A stretch of 64,000 nt of DNA from Paenibacillus sp. 481 (GCF_021223605.1 NZ_CP075175.1:1077001-1141000); one strand, 5' to 3'. Positions 52,729 to 59,145 are shown, counted from the stretch's first letter. Made by a program: numbers and translations. Notes: generated by a model not told the origin, from the letters alone.

Positions 52729-52931
52729 TTTGTTCACCCCGCATTCATTTTGTGTCATTTGGCACATTTAAAGCATAAACTGATTGTGCCAAAAAGCAAA
52801 ACCTCGAATTCGATCAAATACCGCCAAAAGCGAACGTATTTTCTCGTTTATGTCATTTGGCACAACTTTCCCTTAGTTTTACTTTGCATTTTGGCACAAT
52901 TGATAGTATAATCAATGTGTCATTAGGCACA
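52501..52931. promoter_or_regulatory. Six copies of a 16-bp repressor operator
   Basis: Sites close to TGTGYCATTTGGCACA lie at 52501-52516 (TGTGCCTTTTGGCACA, a perfect palindrome), 52751-52766 (TGTGTCATTTGGCACA), 52785-52800 (weak), 52849-52864, 52883-52898 and 52916-52931 (TGTGTCATTAGGCACA). They flank and overlap the divergent promoters of the Cro-like gene and the repressor. This is the expected lysis-lysogeny operator set. Confidence 0.85.
52884..52912 (+). promoter_or_regulatory. Promoter of the CI-like repressor
   Basis: -35 TTGCAT at 52884-52889, 17-bp spacer, -10 TATAAT at 52907-52912. One operator overlaps the -35 and another lies just past the start point, so the repressor should control itself. 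On the minus strand TTTGCT/TATGCT with a 17-bp spacer (about 52801-52774) is a candidate early promoter. Confidence 0.8.
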
Positions 52932-52965
52932 AGGTTTAATGATAAATTGAGGATGGGTGATTGAA

Positions 52966-53709
52966 ATGAGTGAATTCGGGAAATTTTTAAAAGAAAGTCG
53001 CGAGGCAAAGGGTTTGAGTTTAACTGATCTTGGAGAGCAAGTAGGCATCAACCACTCACATTTATCGCGCATAGAAAATGGTGTACGCCCCGCTCCCAAA
53101 ACTCCAACACTTGTAAAACTCGCTAACGCTTTGAACATACCTTTACCCTTACTTTTAGAAAAAGCCAACGTGAATATAGACAACGAGCAAGCAGAACAAC
53201 TGGGACAAATACATTCGGATAGTAATGGTGTGGTTGAACGAATACTGGATTTGTTGAAGAAGTTCGTGAACGATGAGGGGTTCTTTCTCAGCAAGTATCA
53301 TGCGGAAGTTTTCAATATATTTGGCGGGAAAATTGTTTCCGAAGACGGCCAACTTGGTTTCAACAAATGGTATGGCACCTTCTTGCAGACTGGAGAAGAC
53401 GACCGATCAAAAGCAGATGAAGAGTATGCGTATTCAGAATTTAATAAGTTTTACAACTATCGGACTATAAAAAATGATATTACAAATTACAACTCAACTG
53501 ACTCGAATGAAAAATTTTTACATGAGCTACAAACGCTAATAAAAAACTCCGACCCGTATCAAAACGAGAAGGAGTTAGTATCAAATATTGAATTATCAGA
53601 TGAAGAACTTCTTAACCGGTTCTCGTTTTCTTTTGAAGGGAAACCACTTTCTGAGAAGGAAATAAAACGCCTACTTGCTTATATTCGTGTGGAACACTCT
53701 CTTGATTAA
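52966..53709 (+). CDS. CI-like XRE repressor without S24 or ImmA-type domain
   Basis: This 247-residue protein has an N-terminal HTH at about 4-60 (FLKESREAKGLSLTDLGEQV then GINHSHLSRIENG) and a C-terminal region with no S24 peptidase Ser/Lys pair and no HExxH metalloprotease motif. It ends with SDEELLNRFSFSFEGKPLSE, a tail seen in other phage XRE regulators. ATG 52966 has GGGTGA five bases upstream. By position and operators it is the main lysogeny repressor. The lack of a self-cleavage domain implies induction by another route. Confidence 0.85.
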   Translation: MSEFGKFLKESREAKGLSLTDLGEQVGINHSHLSRIENGVRPAPKTPTLVKLANALNIPLPLLLEKANVNIDNEQAEQLGQIHSDSNGVVERILDLLKKFVNDEGFFLSKYHAEVFNIFGGKIVSEDGQLGFNKWYGTFLQTGEDDRSKADEEYAYSEFNKFYNYRTIKNDITNYNSTDSNEKFLHELQTLIKNSDPYQNEKELVSNIELSDEELLNRFSFSFEGKPLSEKEIKRLLAYIRVEHSLD

Positions 53710-53794
53710 TAACATCCTTGAGCTTACTTATATCAACATTTAAGACATCGGCTAATTTAGCTAGGTCTATCGTTTTCTGTTCGATGACAGTCAC
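53612..53794 (-). CDS. Candidate small protein antisense to the repressor 3' end
   Basis: Frame of 60 codons from GTG 53794. The first part (TVIEQKTIDLAKLADVLNVD then ISKLKDVINQESV) looks like a real two-helix HTH-type peptide and lies outside the repressor gene; the last 30 codons are antisense to the repressor and look like shadow. AGGGGTG coincides with the GTG itself, so the true start may be a non-standard ATC at 53785. It lies on the path of a transcript from the promoter at 53996, the place of aimX in arbitrium phages. Confidence 0.4.
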   Translation of the reverse strand: MTVIEQKTIDLAKLADVLNVDISKLKDVINQESVPHEYKQVGVLFPSQKVVSLQKKTRTG

Positions 53795-53904
53795 CCCTAG
53801 AATGTTTATGTCGATTCATAATTGGAAATAGTGCGCAAGTCTCTAAGATGAAAGCGTATATGCACCGTGGTGTAGTCTCTAGGTGAGGTTAATATTTCTT
53901 TGCG

Positions 53905-53938
53905 AAGCTGTGCTTATGACCGTAAGCGCAGCTTTTTA
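53905..53938 (+). terminator. Terminator of the repressor transcript
   Basis: AAGCTGTGCTTA at 53905-53916 pairs with TAAGCGCAGCTT and is followed by TTTAA on the plus strand. It ends the repressor message 200 bases after its stop codon. Confidence 0.75.
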
Positions 53939-53995
53939 ATGTGTATATGTAACGCTTCCCTCCTCTTATTTTGTCATATTTTGTATTGTGAGATT

Positions 53996-54046
53996 AGTAT
54001 AGCATGGGTTATATCTCAAACCCCATTTTTTATTTTTGGATATAAC
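53996..54046 (-). promoter_or_regulatory. Long-spaced inverted-repeat operator with extended -10 promoter
   Basis: GTTATATC at 54008-54015 and GATATAAC at 54039-54046 form a perfect 8-bp inverted repeat with a 23-bp gap (centres 31 bp apart). Directly beside it on the minus strand is TGC-TATACT (54004-53996), an extended -10 element without a good -35, as expected for an activator-dependent promoter. AimR operators of SPbeta-type phages also have short inverted repeats with a long spacer (about 25 bp as I recall). Transcription would run left toward and antisense to the repressor. Confidence 0.6.
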
Positions 54047-54057
54047 TTTTAAGTTAG

Positions 54058-54090
54058 AACAAAAATAGGGCGCCTTGGCAGGCGCCCTAT
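54058..54090 (-). terminator. Terminator after the pro-peptide gene
   Basis: GGGCGCC-TTGGCA-GGCGCCC at 54068-54087; on the minus strand the stem is followed by TATTTTTGTT. It lies directly after the peptide stop codon. Confidence 0.88.
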
Positions 54091-54093
54091 AAA

Positions 54094-54216
54094 TTATTGT
54101 TTCCAAGGGTAATCTCCGGTGAAGAGCCTGATTGGCTCATCATCCACTACAATACTAGAGGTAGATGAGAAAACAACGAATGCAAGCAAGAAGACTGTAA
54201 AATAACGTTTTTTCAT
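54094..54216 (-). CDS. Exported signalling pro-peptide, 40 aa (Phr/AimP-like)
   Basis: Short gene found by reading the gap: ATG 54216, GGGGAG ten bases upstream, TAA at 54096-54094. The product begins with basic residues MKKRY, has a hydrophobic core FTVFLLAFVVF, a Ser/Thr stretch FSSTSS suitable for signal peptidase, and a polar tail DDEPIRLFTGDYPWKQ. This is the form of Phr, NprX and AimP precursors, whose mature signals are 5-7 residues from the C-terminal part. Its start codon lies 17 bases beyond the receptor gene's stop, and the strand continues into a terminator. The mature peptide (perhaps within GDYPWKQ) is a guess. Confidence 0.8.
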   Translation of the reverse strand: MKKRYFTVFLLAFVVFSSTSSIVVDDEPIRLFTGDYPWKQ

Positions 54217-54233
54217 AAATCGATTTCTCCCCT

Positions 54234-55502
54234 TTATTTGTCTAAAAAACAAGACTCGAGATATTTTTCAAGCAACTCGATTGTTTCGATGTCCATACTT
54301 CGCTGGTTTGTCCTGTACAACCTGAACATTAGCATCAGACATTCGTGTTCGCTTGAATTATCATCTATTTGAACATAATTACCTGCTGCAAGCAAGTAAT
54401 TATTTACCGATTTTTTCAAATCTTTAAGTAGTGCATAATAATCACCTTTTTGTTTGTAAAATCGTGCCAATTCCGCGCGTTTTAAAGGAGATTTGTAATT
54501 AATCTTTGTGATTTCTTCTTCGAGCAACAATAAGTCGGGGATAGGCCCCAATTGAGCCAATTGAATATAATTAGACACCAATTCATTAACCACATTTATA
54601 ACGTAATCTGCTCTGCAATGTCGCAAACAAACTTCGAATTGGGTAATAGCAAGCTCTTTGTACCCTCGTTTAGACGCAAGCATCGCCTCAACCATTATAT
54701 GATTATCATCATAAGGCGAACACATGCGATACTCCTCTATGTATTTTTCAGTCATATCGTAATTGCCCAGTGAAAGATATGCCTCACGCAGCATACCCAC
54801 AGCGTGTATTTTAAATTCGGATTCGGTTGGTTCCGCTCTGACTAGATCGCAATACGTCACGATGTCTTTAGGCATACGAAGTATGAATGCATGAACAGCC
54901 AATCGATAGTACAGTGTAATTCGCTCGGCATCAGATAAAAATTCGATGTATTTCAGTACGTACTTACCCATATCGTACGTCTCTCTCAATCTACTAAAAT
55001 CGTCTCGTTCAATTAGATAGGATTGCAGTTGAGCCTTTGCCAAGTAAGGCATTACTCCGTGGCCTCGTGAATAGTTGATAATCACTTTGAATAGAGCAAG
55101 TTTGGTGTCGGGGTCCTCCAGCGGTTCTGTGGTGTCATATAACTTCGCGATAGCAACGAGGCTATCGCTGTGAGGTGATTCAAGATATTTAGATGCAACT
55201 ATTTTTGTTAAAGCAGCATCTTCTAGTCCAATTGCTTCGAGTAACATAATTTGCAATATGTCAGCTCTGCACTCGTACTTGACGTAACATAGTATCATTT
55301 CATTCATCGGAATGTTCAGTTCCTTTACAATCCGGAGCATGGTCGAATATTCCGGTTGTATAATTAATCCAGTTTCGATCTTTGAGACATGACTTTTACT
55401 CATGCCTACTCTTTCCCCAAATTTCCCTTGAGATATCTTGGCTTTTCGTCTGTAATGTCTGGTGAGGTCGCCAACGGTATGTTCCGACGGCGTTAAGTTC
55501 AT
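54234..55502 (-). CDS. RRNPP-type peptide receptor (HTH plus TPR-like repeats)
   Basis: This 422-residue protein has an N-terminal XRE HTH at 11-65 (LTRHYRRKAKISQGKFGERV, recognition region SKSHVSKIE) followed by about 350 residues of paired helices of the TPR type (for example GMLREAYLSLGNYDMTEKYI and AMLASKRGYKELAITQFEVC). Length and layout equal NprR/PlcR/AimR-class receptors that bind imported peptides. AAAGGGTGATACC precedes the ATG. It lies 37 bases after the XRE gene at 55540 and 17 bases before the pro-peptide gene, so all three may form one operon. It probably switches the operator at 54008-54046 in response to peptide. Confidence 0.85.
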   Translation of the reverse strand: MNLTPSEHTVGDLTRHYRRKAKISQGKFGERVGMSKSHVSKIETGLIIQPEYSTMLRIVKELNIPMNEMILCYVKYECRADILQIMLLEAIGLEDAALTKIVASKYLESPHSDSLVAIAKLYDTTEPLEDPDTKLALFKVIINYSRGHGVMPYLAKAQLQSYLIERDDFSRLRETYDMGKYVLKYIEFLSDAERITLYYRLAVHAFILRMPKDIVTYCDLVRAEPTESEFKIHAVGMLREAYLSLGNYDMTEKYIEEYRMCSPYDDNHIMVEAMLASKRGYKELAITQFEVCLRHCRADYVINVVNELVSNYIQLAQLGPIPDLLLLEEEITKINYKSPLKRAELARFYKQKGDYYALLKDLKKSVNNYLLAAGNYVQIDDNSSEHECLMLMFRLYRTNQRSMDIETIELLEKYLESCFLDK

Positions 55503-55539
55503 GGTATCACCCTTTCAATATTATGTGAGAGCCCGAACT

Positions 55540-56013
55540 TTACGCATCGGGCTCTTCACTTTCTTTCCGTTCTTCCGCACGCACTCTCAAAATCTCTCTA
55601 GCACGTTCGATTATCACTTCTTTCACACTTTCATAATTGAATTCAGCTCCATTTTTGGGGATACCGAACTCGTTGAGTAAATCCCGGATTTCGTATTCGT
55701 TGAGGCTTAGATTACTGGAAGTAAATTTTCCAAGCTCAAATATCAGTTGTACGACTTTAGCCTGATTTTGTTCTACTTTCAATTCTCCTGACTCAACTTT
55801 GTATCCAAAAGGCGCATCTTTCACATGAACTACAACTTCACTCAAGTCCACGTCCAAGAATGTACAGGTCCTATCCAATATATCCATGGACACATTTTCA
55901 TCTTTGCCCATTTTAGCAAGCTGAGTAGTACCTATTCCAATCGCTTCCCGAAATTCAGTTTTTGTTATCCCCTTTTTAGCAAGAGTAACCCACAACGGCT
56001 TAAACGAGAACAT
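55540..56013 (-). CDS. Small XRE regulator, first gene of the receptor operon
   Basis: This 157-residue protein has a Cro/C1 HTH at 5-65 (PLWVTLAKKGITKTEFREAI then IGTTQLAKMGKDENVS) like the YozG/immunity-type short regulators and a C-terminal helical part rich in Glu (ESVKEVIIERAREILRVRAE). AAAGGAG precedes the ATG. A strong promoter (TTGCTT, 17 bp, TATAAT) lies directly upstream. It may repress its own divergent promoter region through the AATATCCC repeats there. Confidence 0.8.
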   Translation of the reverse strand: MFSFKPLWVTLAKKGITKTEFREAIGIGTTQLAKMGKDENVSMDILDRTCTFLDVDLSEVVVHVKDAPFGYKVESGELKVEQNQAKVVQLIFELGKFTSSNLSLNEYEIRDLLNEFGIPKNGAEFNYESVKEVIIERAREILRVRAEERKESEEPDA

Positions 56014-56038
56014 GACCGTACATCTCCTTTCTGAAATT

Positions 56039-56115
56039 TAATATCCCCATTATAAAATTAAATATCCCAAAAAGCAAATATTATTGTTGACCAAATATCT
56101 CATAAGTGGTATATT
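56039..56115. promoter_or_regulatory. Divergent promoter pair with AATATCCC repeats
   Basis: Minus: -35 TTGCTT (56077-56072), 17-bp spacer, -10 TATAAT (56054-56049), driving the XRE-receptor-peptide operon. Plus: -35 TTGACC (56087-56092), 17-bp spacer, -10 TATATT (56110-56115), driving the small-gene operon. Direct repeats TTTAATATCCC and TTAAATATCCC flank the minus -10, and a weaker CAAATATCTC lies in the plus spacer; these are probable regulator sites. Confidence 0.8.
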
Positions 56116-56159
56116 ATATTTAGGAAGTGAGACATTAACTTCCCAAAGGGGTGAACAAT

Positions 56160-56288
56160 TTGGATAAAGTCATCATGCTCATCACAGCTTTGACTAACTT
56201 GGCAATCGCGGTAATAAATGCGTGGTTGCTAATCAGAAAGAAAAAAGAAAAAGACGCCGACCGAGGCAACGGTCAACGTCCTGAGTAA
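56160..56288 (+). CDS. Tiny membrane protein, 42 aa
   Basis: TTG 56160 is preceded by AAAGGGGTGAACAA and lies 45 bases after the plus promoter. The product has a single hydrophobic helix (IMLITALTNLAIAVINAWLL) followed by a basic, polar tail KKKEKDADRG. It resembles the small toxic or holin-like peptides found in Gram-positive prophages in form only. The first gene expressed in the rightward lysogen operon. Confidence 0.65.
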   Translation: MDKVIMLITALTNLAIAVINAWLLIRKKKEKDADRGNGQRPE

Positions 56289-56388
56289 AACCCAAATGAG
56301 CAGGGGCGAGTAAGTAGCCCCTCTCACCCCACGATTATACACCATTGAATGTATCAATAGAAAGAGAAACTCGGAAAGGATGGTCGTA

Positions 56389-56466
56389 ATGACTACAGCA
56401 ATCGTCACGGTAACTTTTGCAGCATTGGTTGTAACAGCCTGGACACTTTTCAAAAGTAGAAAATAA
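56389..56466 (+). CDS. Very small hydrophobic peptide, 25 aa
   Basis: ATG 56389 with AAAGGA eight bases upstream, TAA at 56464-56466. The product MTTAIVTVTFAALVVTAWTL plus FKSRK is one membrane helix with a short basic end. Same architecture as the 42-residue neighbour. Could be a type I toxin-like peptide; no antisense RNA was identified with confidence. Confidence 0.5.
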   Translation: MTTAIVTVTFAALVVTAWTLFKSRK

Positions 56467-56479
56467 GGTGGGATGCGAA

Positions 56480-56608
56480 GTGATACGAGCTCGAGTATTT
56501 GAATTGCAATGGGGCGGATCGATTATGCCCTATGTACGTTATTTCGAAAACGAGGCAGCAATTGAGGCATTCACAAAAGAAACCGGATTTCGGATTGAGG
56601 TACTATAG
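56480..56608 (+). CDS. Small phage protein, 42 aa
   Basis: GTG 56480 with AAGGTGGGA about ten bases upstream; TAG at 56606-56608. Product ARVFELQWGGSIMPYVRYF then ENEAAIEAFTKETGF. Soluble, no motif known. Third gene of the rightward operon. Confidence 0.55.
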   Translation: MIRARVFELQWGGSIMPYVRYFENEAAIEAFTKETGFRIEVL

Positions 56609-56634
56609 TCGCGGGGCTTCGGCCCCTCGAACTA
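56603..56634 (+). terminator. GGGGC-TTCG-GCCCC hairpin
   Basis: Outer arms ATAGT/ACTAT and inner GGGGC/GCCCC with a TTCG tetraloop directly at the stop of the 42-aa gene. No T run follows, so it may be an attenuator or mRNA-stabilising stem and not a full terminator. Confidence 0.5.
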
Positions 56635-56657
56635 TCTAATGAATGGAGGAAGTATTG

Positions 56658-56870
56658 ATGTGTATCTACGGAGCGATTTTTAATGCCTACAAAGTGGAAC
56701 TGAACGCAGATGTAGCAGAACAAACAGCTACAGCATTTTACGCTCAACAGGTACGATCGATTTTGACTTGGATCGACCTGTCCGACTCCGAACAGTTGGA
56801 TGAGATTCGAAGATTAAATCAAGCTTTCGCAACCCAGTTCCTGTTGTCCCGTCAATGTTGTAAAATATGA
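56658..56870 (+). CDS. Small phage protein, 70 aa
   Basis: ATG 56658 follows GGAGGAAGTATTG; an in-frame ATG at 56643 overlaps that site. Product: CIYGAIFNAYKVELNADVAE then a helical region with ILTWIDLSDSEQLDEIRRL. Function unknown. Confidence 0.65.
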   Translation: MCIYGAIFNAYKVELNADVAEQTATAFYAQQVRSILTWIDLSDSEQLDEIRRLNQAFATQFLLSRQCCKI

Positions 56871-56921
56871 GTTAAAGGTGCACCTGTCATGAATTCGAAA
56901 ATGACAAGGGAGGAGATAATC

Positions 56922-57137
56922 ATGTTCAATCCAAATGAAACTATCGAAAAATTAGAGGCTTTAATTGTTGAAAATAAAGAGGCAGAAAATGTGGAAATCC
57001 CTCTTGAAGATGTTAGAAAGCTTCTCAACGATTTTCTAATATTGAAGCATCAAGCGGATAGCCTAATCAGCGTTCTTGGTGAATTGAAAGACTTGGCGGA
57101 TCAAGGAAAGCTAATAAGAATATCGGACAAAACCTAG
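56922..57137 (+). CDS. Small acidic helical protein, 71 aa
   Basis: ATG 56922 has GGAGGAGATAATC upstream and is preferred to ATG 56889. Product is acidic and mostly helical (ETIEKLEALIVENKEAENVE, LISVLGELKDLADQ). Function unknown. Confidence 0.65.
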   Translation: MFNPNETIEKLEALIVENKEAENVEIPLEDVRKLLNDFLILKHQADSLISVLGELKDLADQGKLIRISDKT

Positions 57138-57192
57138 GGACTACGCCCCGATGGTCACGGCAATCCTCAAAAAATGAAGGAGTGAATTATTT

Positions 57193-57576
57193 ATGAGTCG
57201 TTTTGAACAAGTCATAAATACGCTTATCGAAATAAACAAGAATGACCAACAAGCAATAGATCATTTAGAAAAACTTGAAATGAAGAGTCAGTTCCGCGCT
57301 CCTGAAATGCAAGGTCAGAGCTGGATGGACCTCGCCATGTTCATTAAGTCAACAATGACAGCAGAACAACTCGCAATCTATCTTTTTAATCAGTCGGAGG
57401 CAATACTCTTCACTGATTCCGAAAAAACGGAGCTACAAAGAGCTCTCCTTAAAAACCGAGATAACATCAACAAATTCATAGCTTCAGACAAAACAAACGA
57501 CGCAGATGAAGCAGTGGCGGAAACATGGCTCGAAAACAATTCAAGTGCTTATGAAAAGCTACAGTCCGATGAGTAG
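57193..57576 (+). CDS. Hypothetical helical protein, 127 aa
   Basis: ATG 57193 with AAGGAGTG about 12 bases upstream. Helical throughout (FEQVINTLIEINKNDQQAID, TELQRALLKNRDNINKF). It overlaps the start of the nuclease gene by about 26 bases. No family recognised. Confidence 0.65.
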   Translation: MSRFEQVINTLIEINKNDQQAIDHLEKLEMKSQFRAPEMQGQSWMDLAMFIKSTMTAEQLAIYLFNQSEAILFTDSEKTELQRALLKNRDNINKFIASDKTNDADEAVAETWLENNSSAYEKLQSDE

Positions 57577-58288
57577 GGTATTATCGCTTTTACTAATTGC
57601 CACACTTCTTGCTGGATGCAACTCACAAACCACACAGCAACCCCAACCAACAGCAGCCAGCCCTATTACTGCCACAACGATTAAGCAAGACAATGCAAAA
57701 CGTATCAAAGCGACAGTAACGGATGTCGTCGACGGCGATACAATCGAAATCGAGATGGATGGAAAAACAGAAAAAGTCCGTTTGCTTCTCGTCGATACGC
57801 CAGAGACAAAGCACCCGCACAAACCCGTCCAACCGTTTGGTCCAGAGGCTTCCAACTATGCGAAAAAGCAGCTGCAAGACCGCGACGTAGAGGTCGAAAT
57901 TGACGTCTCCGCACGGGACAAATACGGTCGCTTGCTCGCATACATATGGGTGGATGGTAAGTTATTTAACGAAGAACTGCTGCGTGAAGGGCTTGCTCGT
58001 GTAGCCTACGTTTACCCGCCTAACGTAAAATACGTCGATCAATTTCGTGAGGTACAGGCTGAAGCACACAAAGCAGAACGCGGCATATGGAGCATCGAGA
58101 ATTACGCAACCGATGAGGGGTTTGGTGAAAATGTAGAGCAGCCGGCTACCAAGGAGAAATCGGACGACGAGGTTTACTACAAAAACTGCACAGAGGCTCG
58201 TGAGGCAGGTGCGGCACCAATATCCAAAGGCGATGCAGGGTATAGAGCAGCGCTGGACCGTAATGGTGACGGCGTAGCATGCGAGTAA
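57551..58288 (+). CDS. Secreted thermonuclease lipoprotein with Excalibur domain
   Basis: This 245-residue protein has a lipoprotein signal (LLLIATLLAGCN, lipobox Cys near 23), a staphylococcal-nuclease domain (about 60-195; VTDVVDGDTIEIEMDG, LLLVDTPETKHP, DKYGRLLAYIWVDG, KAERGIWS) with the expected Asp, Arg and Glu residues, and a C-terminal Excalibur calcium-binding motif (YKNCTEAREAGAAP, DRNGDGVACE). ATG 57551 or 57569 both lack a good ribosome site; coupling to the overlapping gene is likely. It is expressed from the lysogen side, so it may be a lysogenic-conversion factor degrading outside DNA. Confidence 0.9.
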   Translation: MKSYSPMSRVLSLLLIATLLAGCNSQTTQQPQPTAASPITATTIKQDNAKRIKATVTDVVDGDTIEIEMDGKTEKVRLLLVDTPETKHPHKPVQPFGPEASNYAKKQLQDRDVEVEIDVSARDKYGRLLAYIWVDGKLFNEELLREGLARVAYVYPPNVKYVDQFREVQAEAHKAERGIWSIENYATDEGFGENVEQPATKEKSDDEVYYKNCTEAREAGAAPISKGDAGYRAALDRNGDGVACE

Positions 58289-58303
58289 ATCGGAGGGAAT
58301 AAG

Positions 58304-58885
58304 ATGGGCGGATGGCAAAGCAGTAACATGGAAAATTATGTGGCACCTAAGGAATTTAAATATGTTAAGAATGAAATCGTAAACATTAATAAGTGGAGGG
58401 AACAACATCCCCATGTAAACTGTTTTTATTGCGCTAAAGAACGAGAAGAACACGAAATGGAATTCACGTTTTCACCGCAACAAGATGAAGAAAGATGGAC
58501 AGACCGAATGTCAGGACTGGGCATATGCAGATTGTGCTTTCAAGATTTTCGAATCGGCAATCTATACACCGATCGGTATGTTGTAAAGCGCATTTTGGCT
58601 AAGTACAAAACTTCGTCTGGCGTAGTCAATTGGTTTCAGCGCAACGGGTACGAGATGTTTGGTGGCAATGAAGAAAAGGAATCGGATTGGATTTCTTATA
58701 GATTTATAAATAATCCTGTGAAATACTTTTCCTTTTTAGCGGAATCGCGAAAGAAAGAACCGTTGCCTAACGGTGGGTATTTGACCCCTGATGAGGGGCT
58801 TGAAATGCACCGATTGTTGGACGATGATTCGATTATTTCAATTCGGAAAAATGGCGAGGTTTATATTTACACATACAAATGCTAA
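58304..58885 (+). CDS. Zinc-binding hypothetical protein, 193 aa
   Basis: ATG 58304 follows GGAGGGAATAAG. Two CxxC pairs, NCFYCAKEREEHE and GICRLCFQDFR, about 35 residues apart, suggest one zinc site in the N-terminal half; the C-terminal half ends with SIRKNGEVYIYTYKC. No family recognised. Last gene before a terminator in the rightward operon. Confidence 0.7.
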   Translation: MGGWQSSNMENYVAPKEFKYVKNEIVNINKWREQHPHVNCFYCAKEREEHEMEFTFSPQQDEERWTDRMSGLGICRLCFQDFRIGNLYTDRYVVKRILAKYKTSSGVVNWFQRNGYEMFGGNEEKESDWISYRFINNPVKYFSFLAESRKKEPLPNGGYLTPDEGLEMHRLLDDDSIISIRKNGEVYIYTYKC

Positions 58886-58888
58886 TTA

Positions 58889-58919
58889 CAAAAGCCCCTA
58901 TGAGGGGCTTATTTTTTTG
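58889..58919. terminator. Terminator of the rightward lysogen operon
   Basis: AAAAGCCCC-TATGA-GGGGCTTATTTTTTT directly after the stop at 58885. Confidence 0.88.
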
Positions 58920-59085
58920 GTCTCGCATCCGCGTATACATGTTTCATACACTTCACACAGATATACTCCCCCTCTATCCACTTCCCCTTCATATTTACTT
59001 TGCATTGGCACACGTCGGAATTTGCCTTGCGCACAGGCCTATGCTTGGCCGCACGCGATTGTAACTGACTATACCATTCACTCAT
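58909..59085 (-). CDS. SOS-controlled small zinc protein, 58 aa
   Basis: ATG 59085 follows GAGGTGAAGCAA. The product has CQC and CVKC (four Cys) plus basic segments (SRAAKHRPVRKAN, YADARPKK), a small zinc-ribbon protein. The promoter (TTGATA, 17 bp, TATAAT) is followed at once by a LexA/DinR box. The gene ends inside the opposing terminator. It may be an antirepressor or damage-response switch of the phage, but the family is unknown. Confidence 0.7.
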   Translation of the reverse strand: MSEWYSQLQSRAAKHRPVRKANSDVCQCKVNMKGKWIEGEYICVKCMKHVYADARPKK

Positions 59086-59102
59086 TTGCTTCACCTCAAA
59101 CA

Positions 59103-59145
59103 GAACATTTGTTCTTATTATAATCACACCTTGATGATTTATCAA
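59103..59145 (-). promoter_or_regulatory. LexA (DinR) box over a minus-strand promoter
   Basis: GAACATTTGTTC at 59103-59114 fits the Bacillus LexA consensus GAAC-N4-GTTC exactly. Promoter on the minus strand: -35 TTGATA (59145-59140), 17-bp spacer, -10 TATAAT (59122-59117). The box covers the start point, so LexA should block transcription until DNA damage. Confidence 0.8.

Noticed and set aside
53840..53881. Direct repeat AGTCTCTA around a 12-codon frame
   Set aside because: Too short to interpret; no ribosome site, and the two copies may be chance.
56229..56453. 74-codon hydrophobic minus-strand frame opposite the small genes, as a toxin candidate
   Set aside because: It is antisense to two frames with good ribosome sites, has no ribosome site itself, and its hydrophobicity mirrors the complementary strand.
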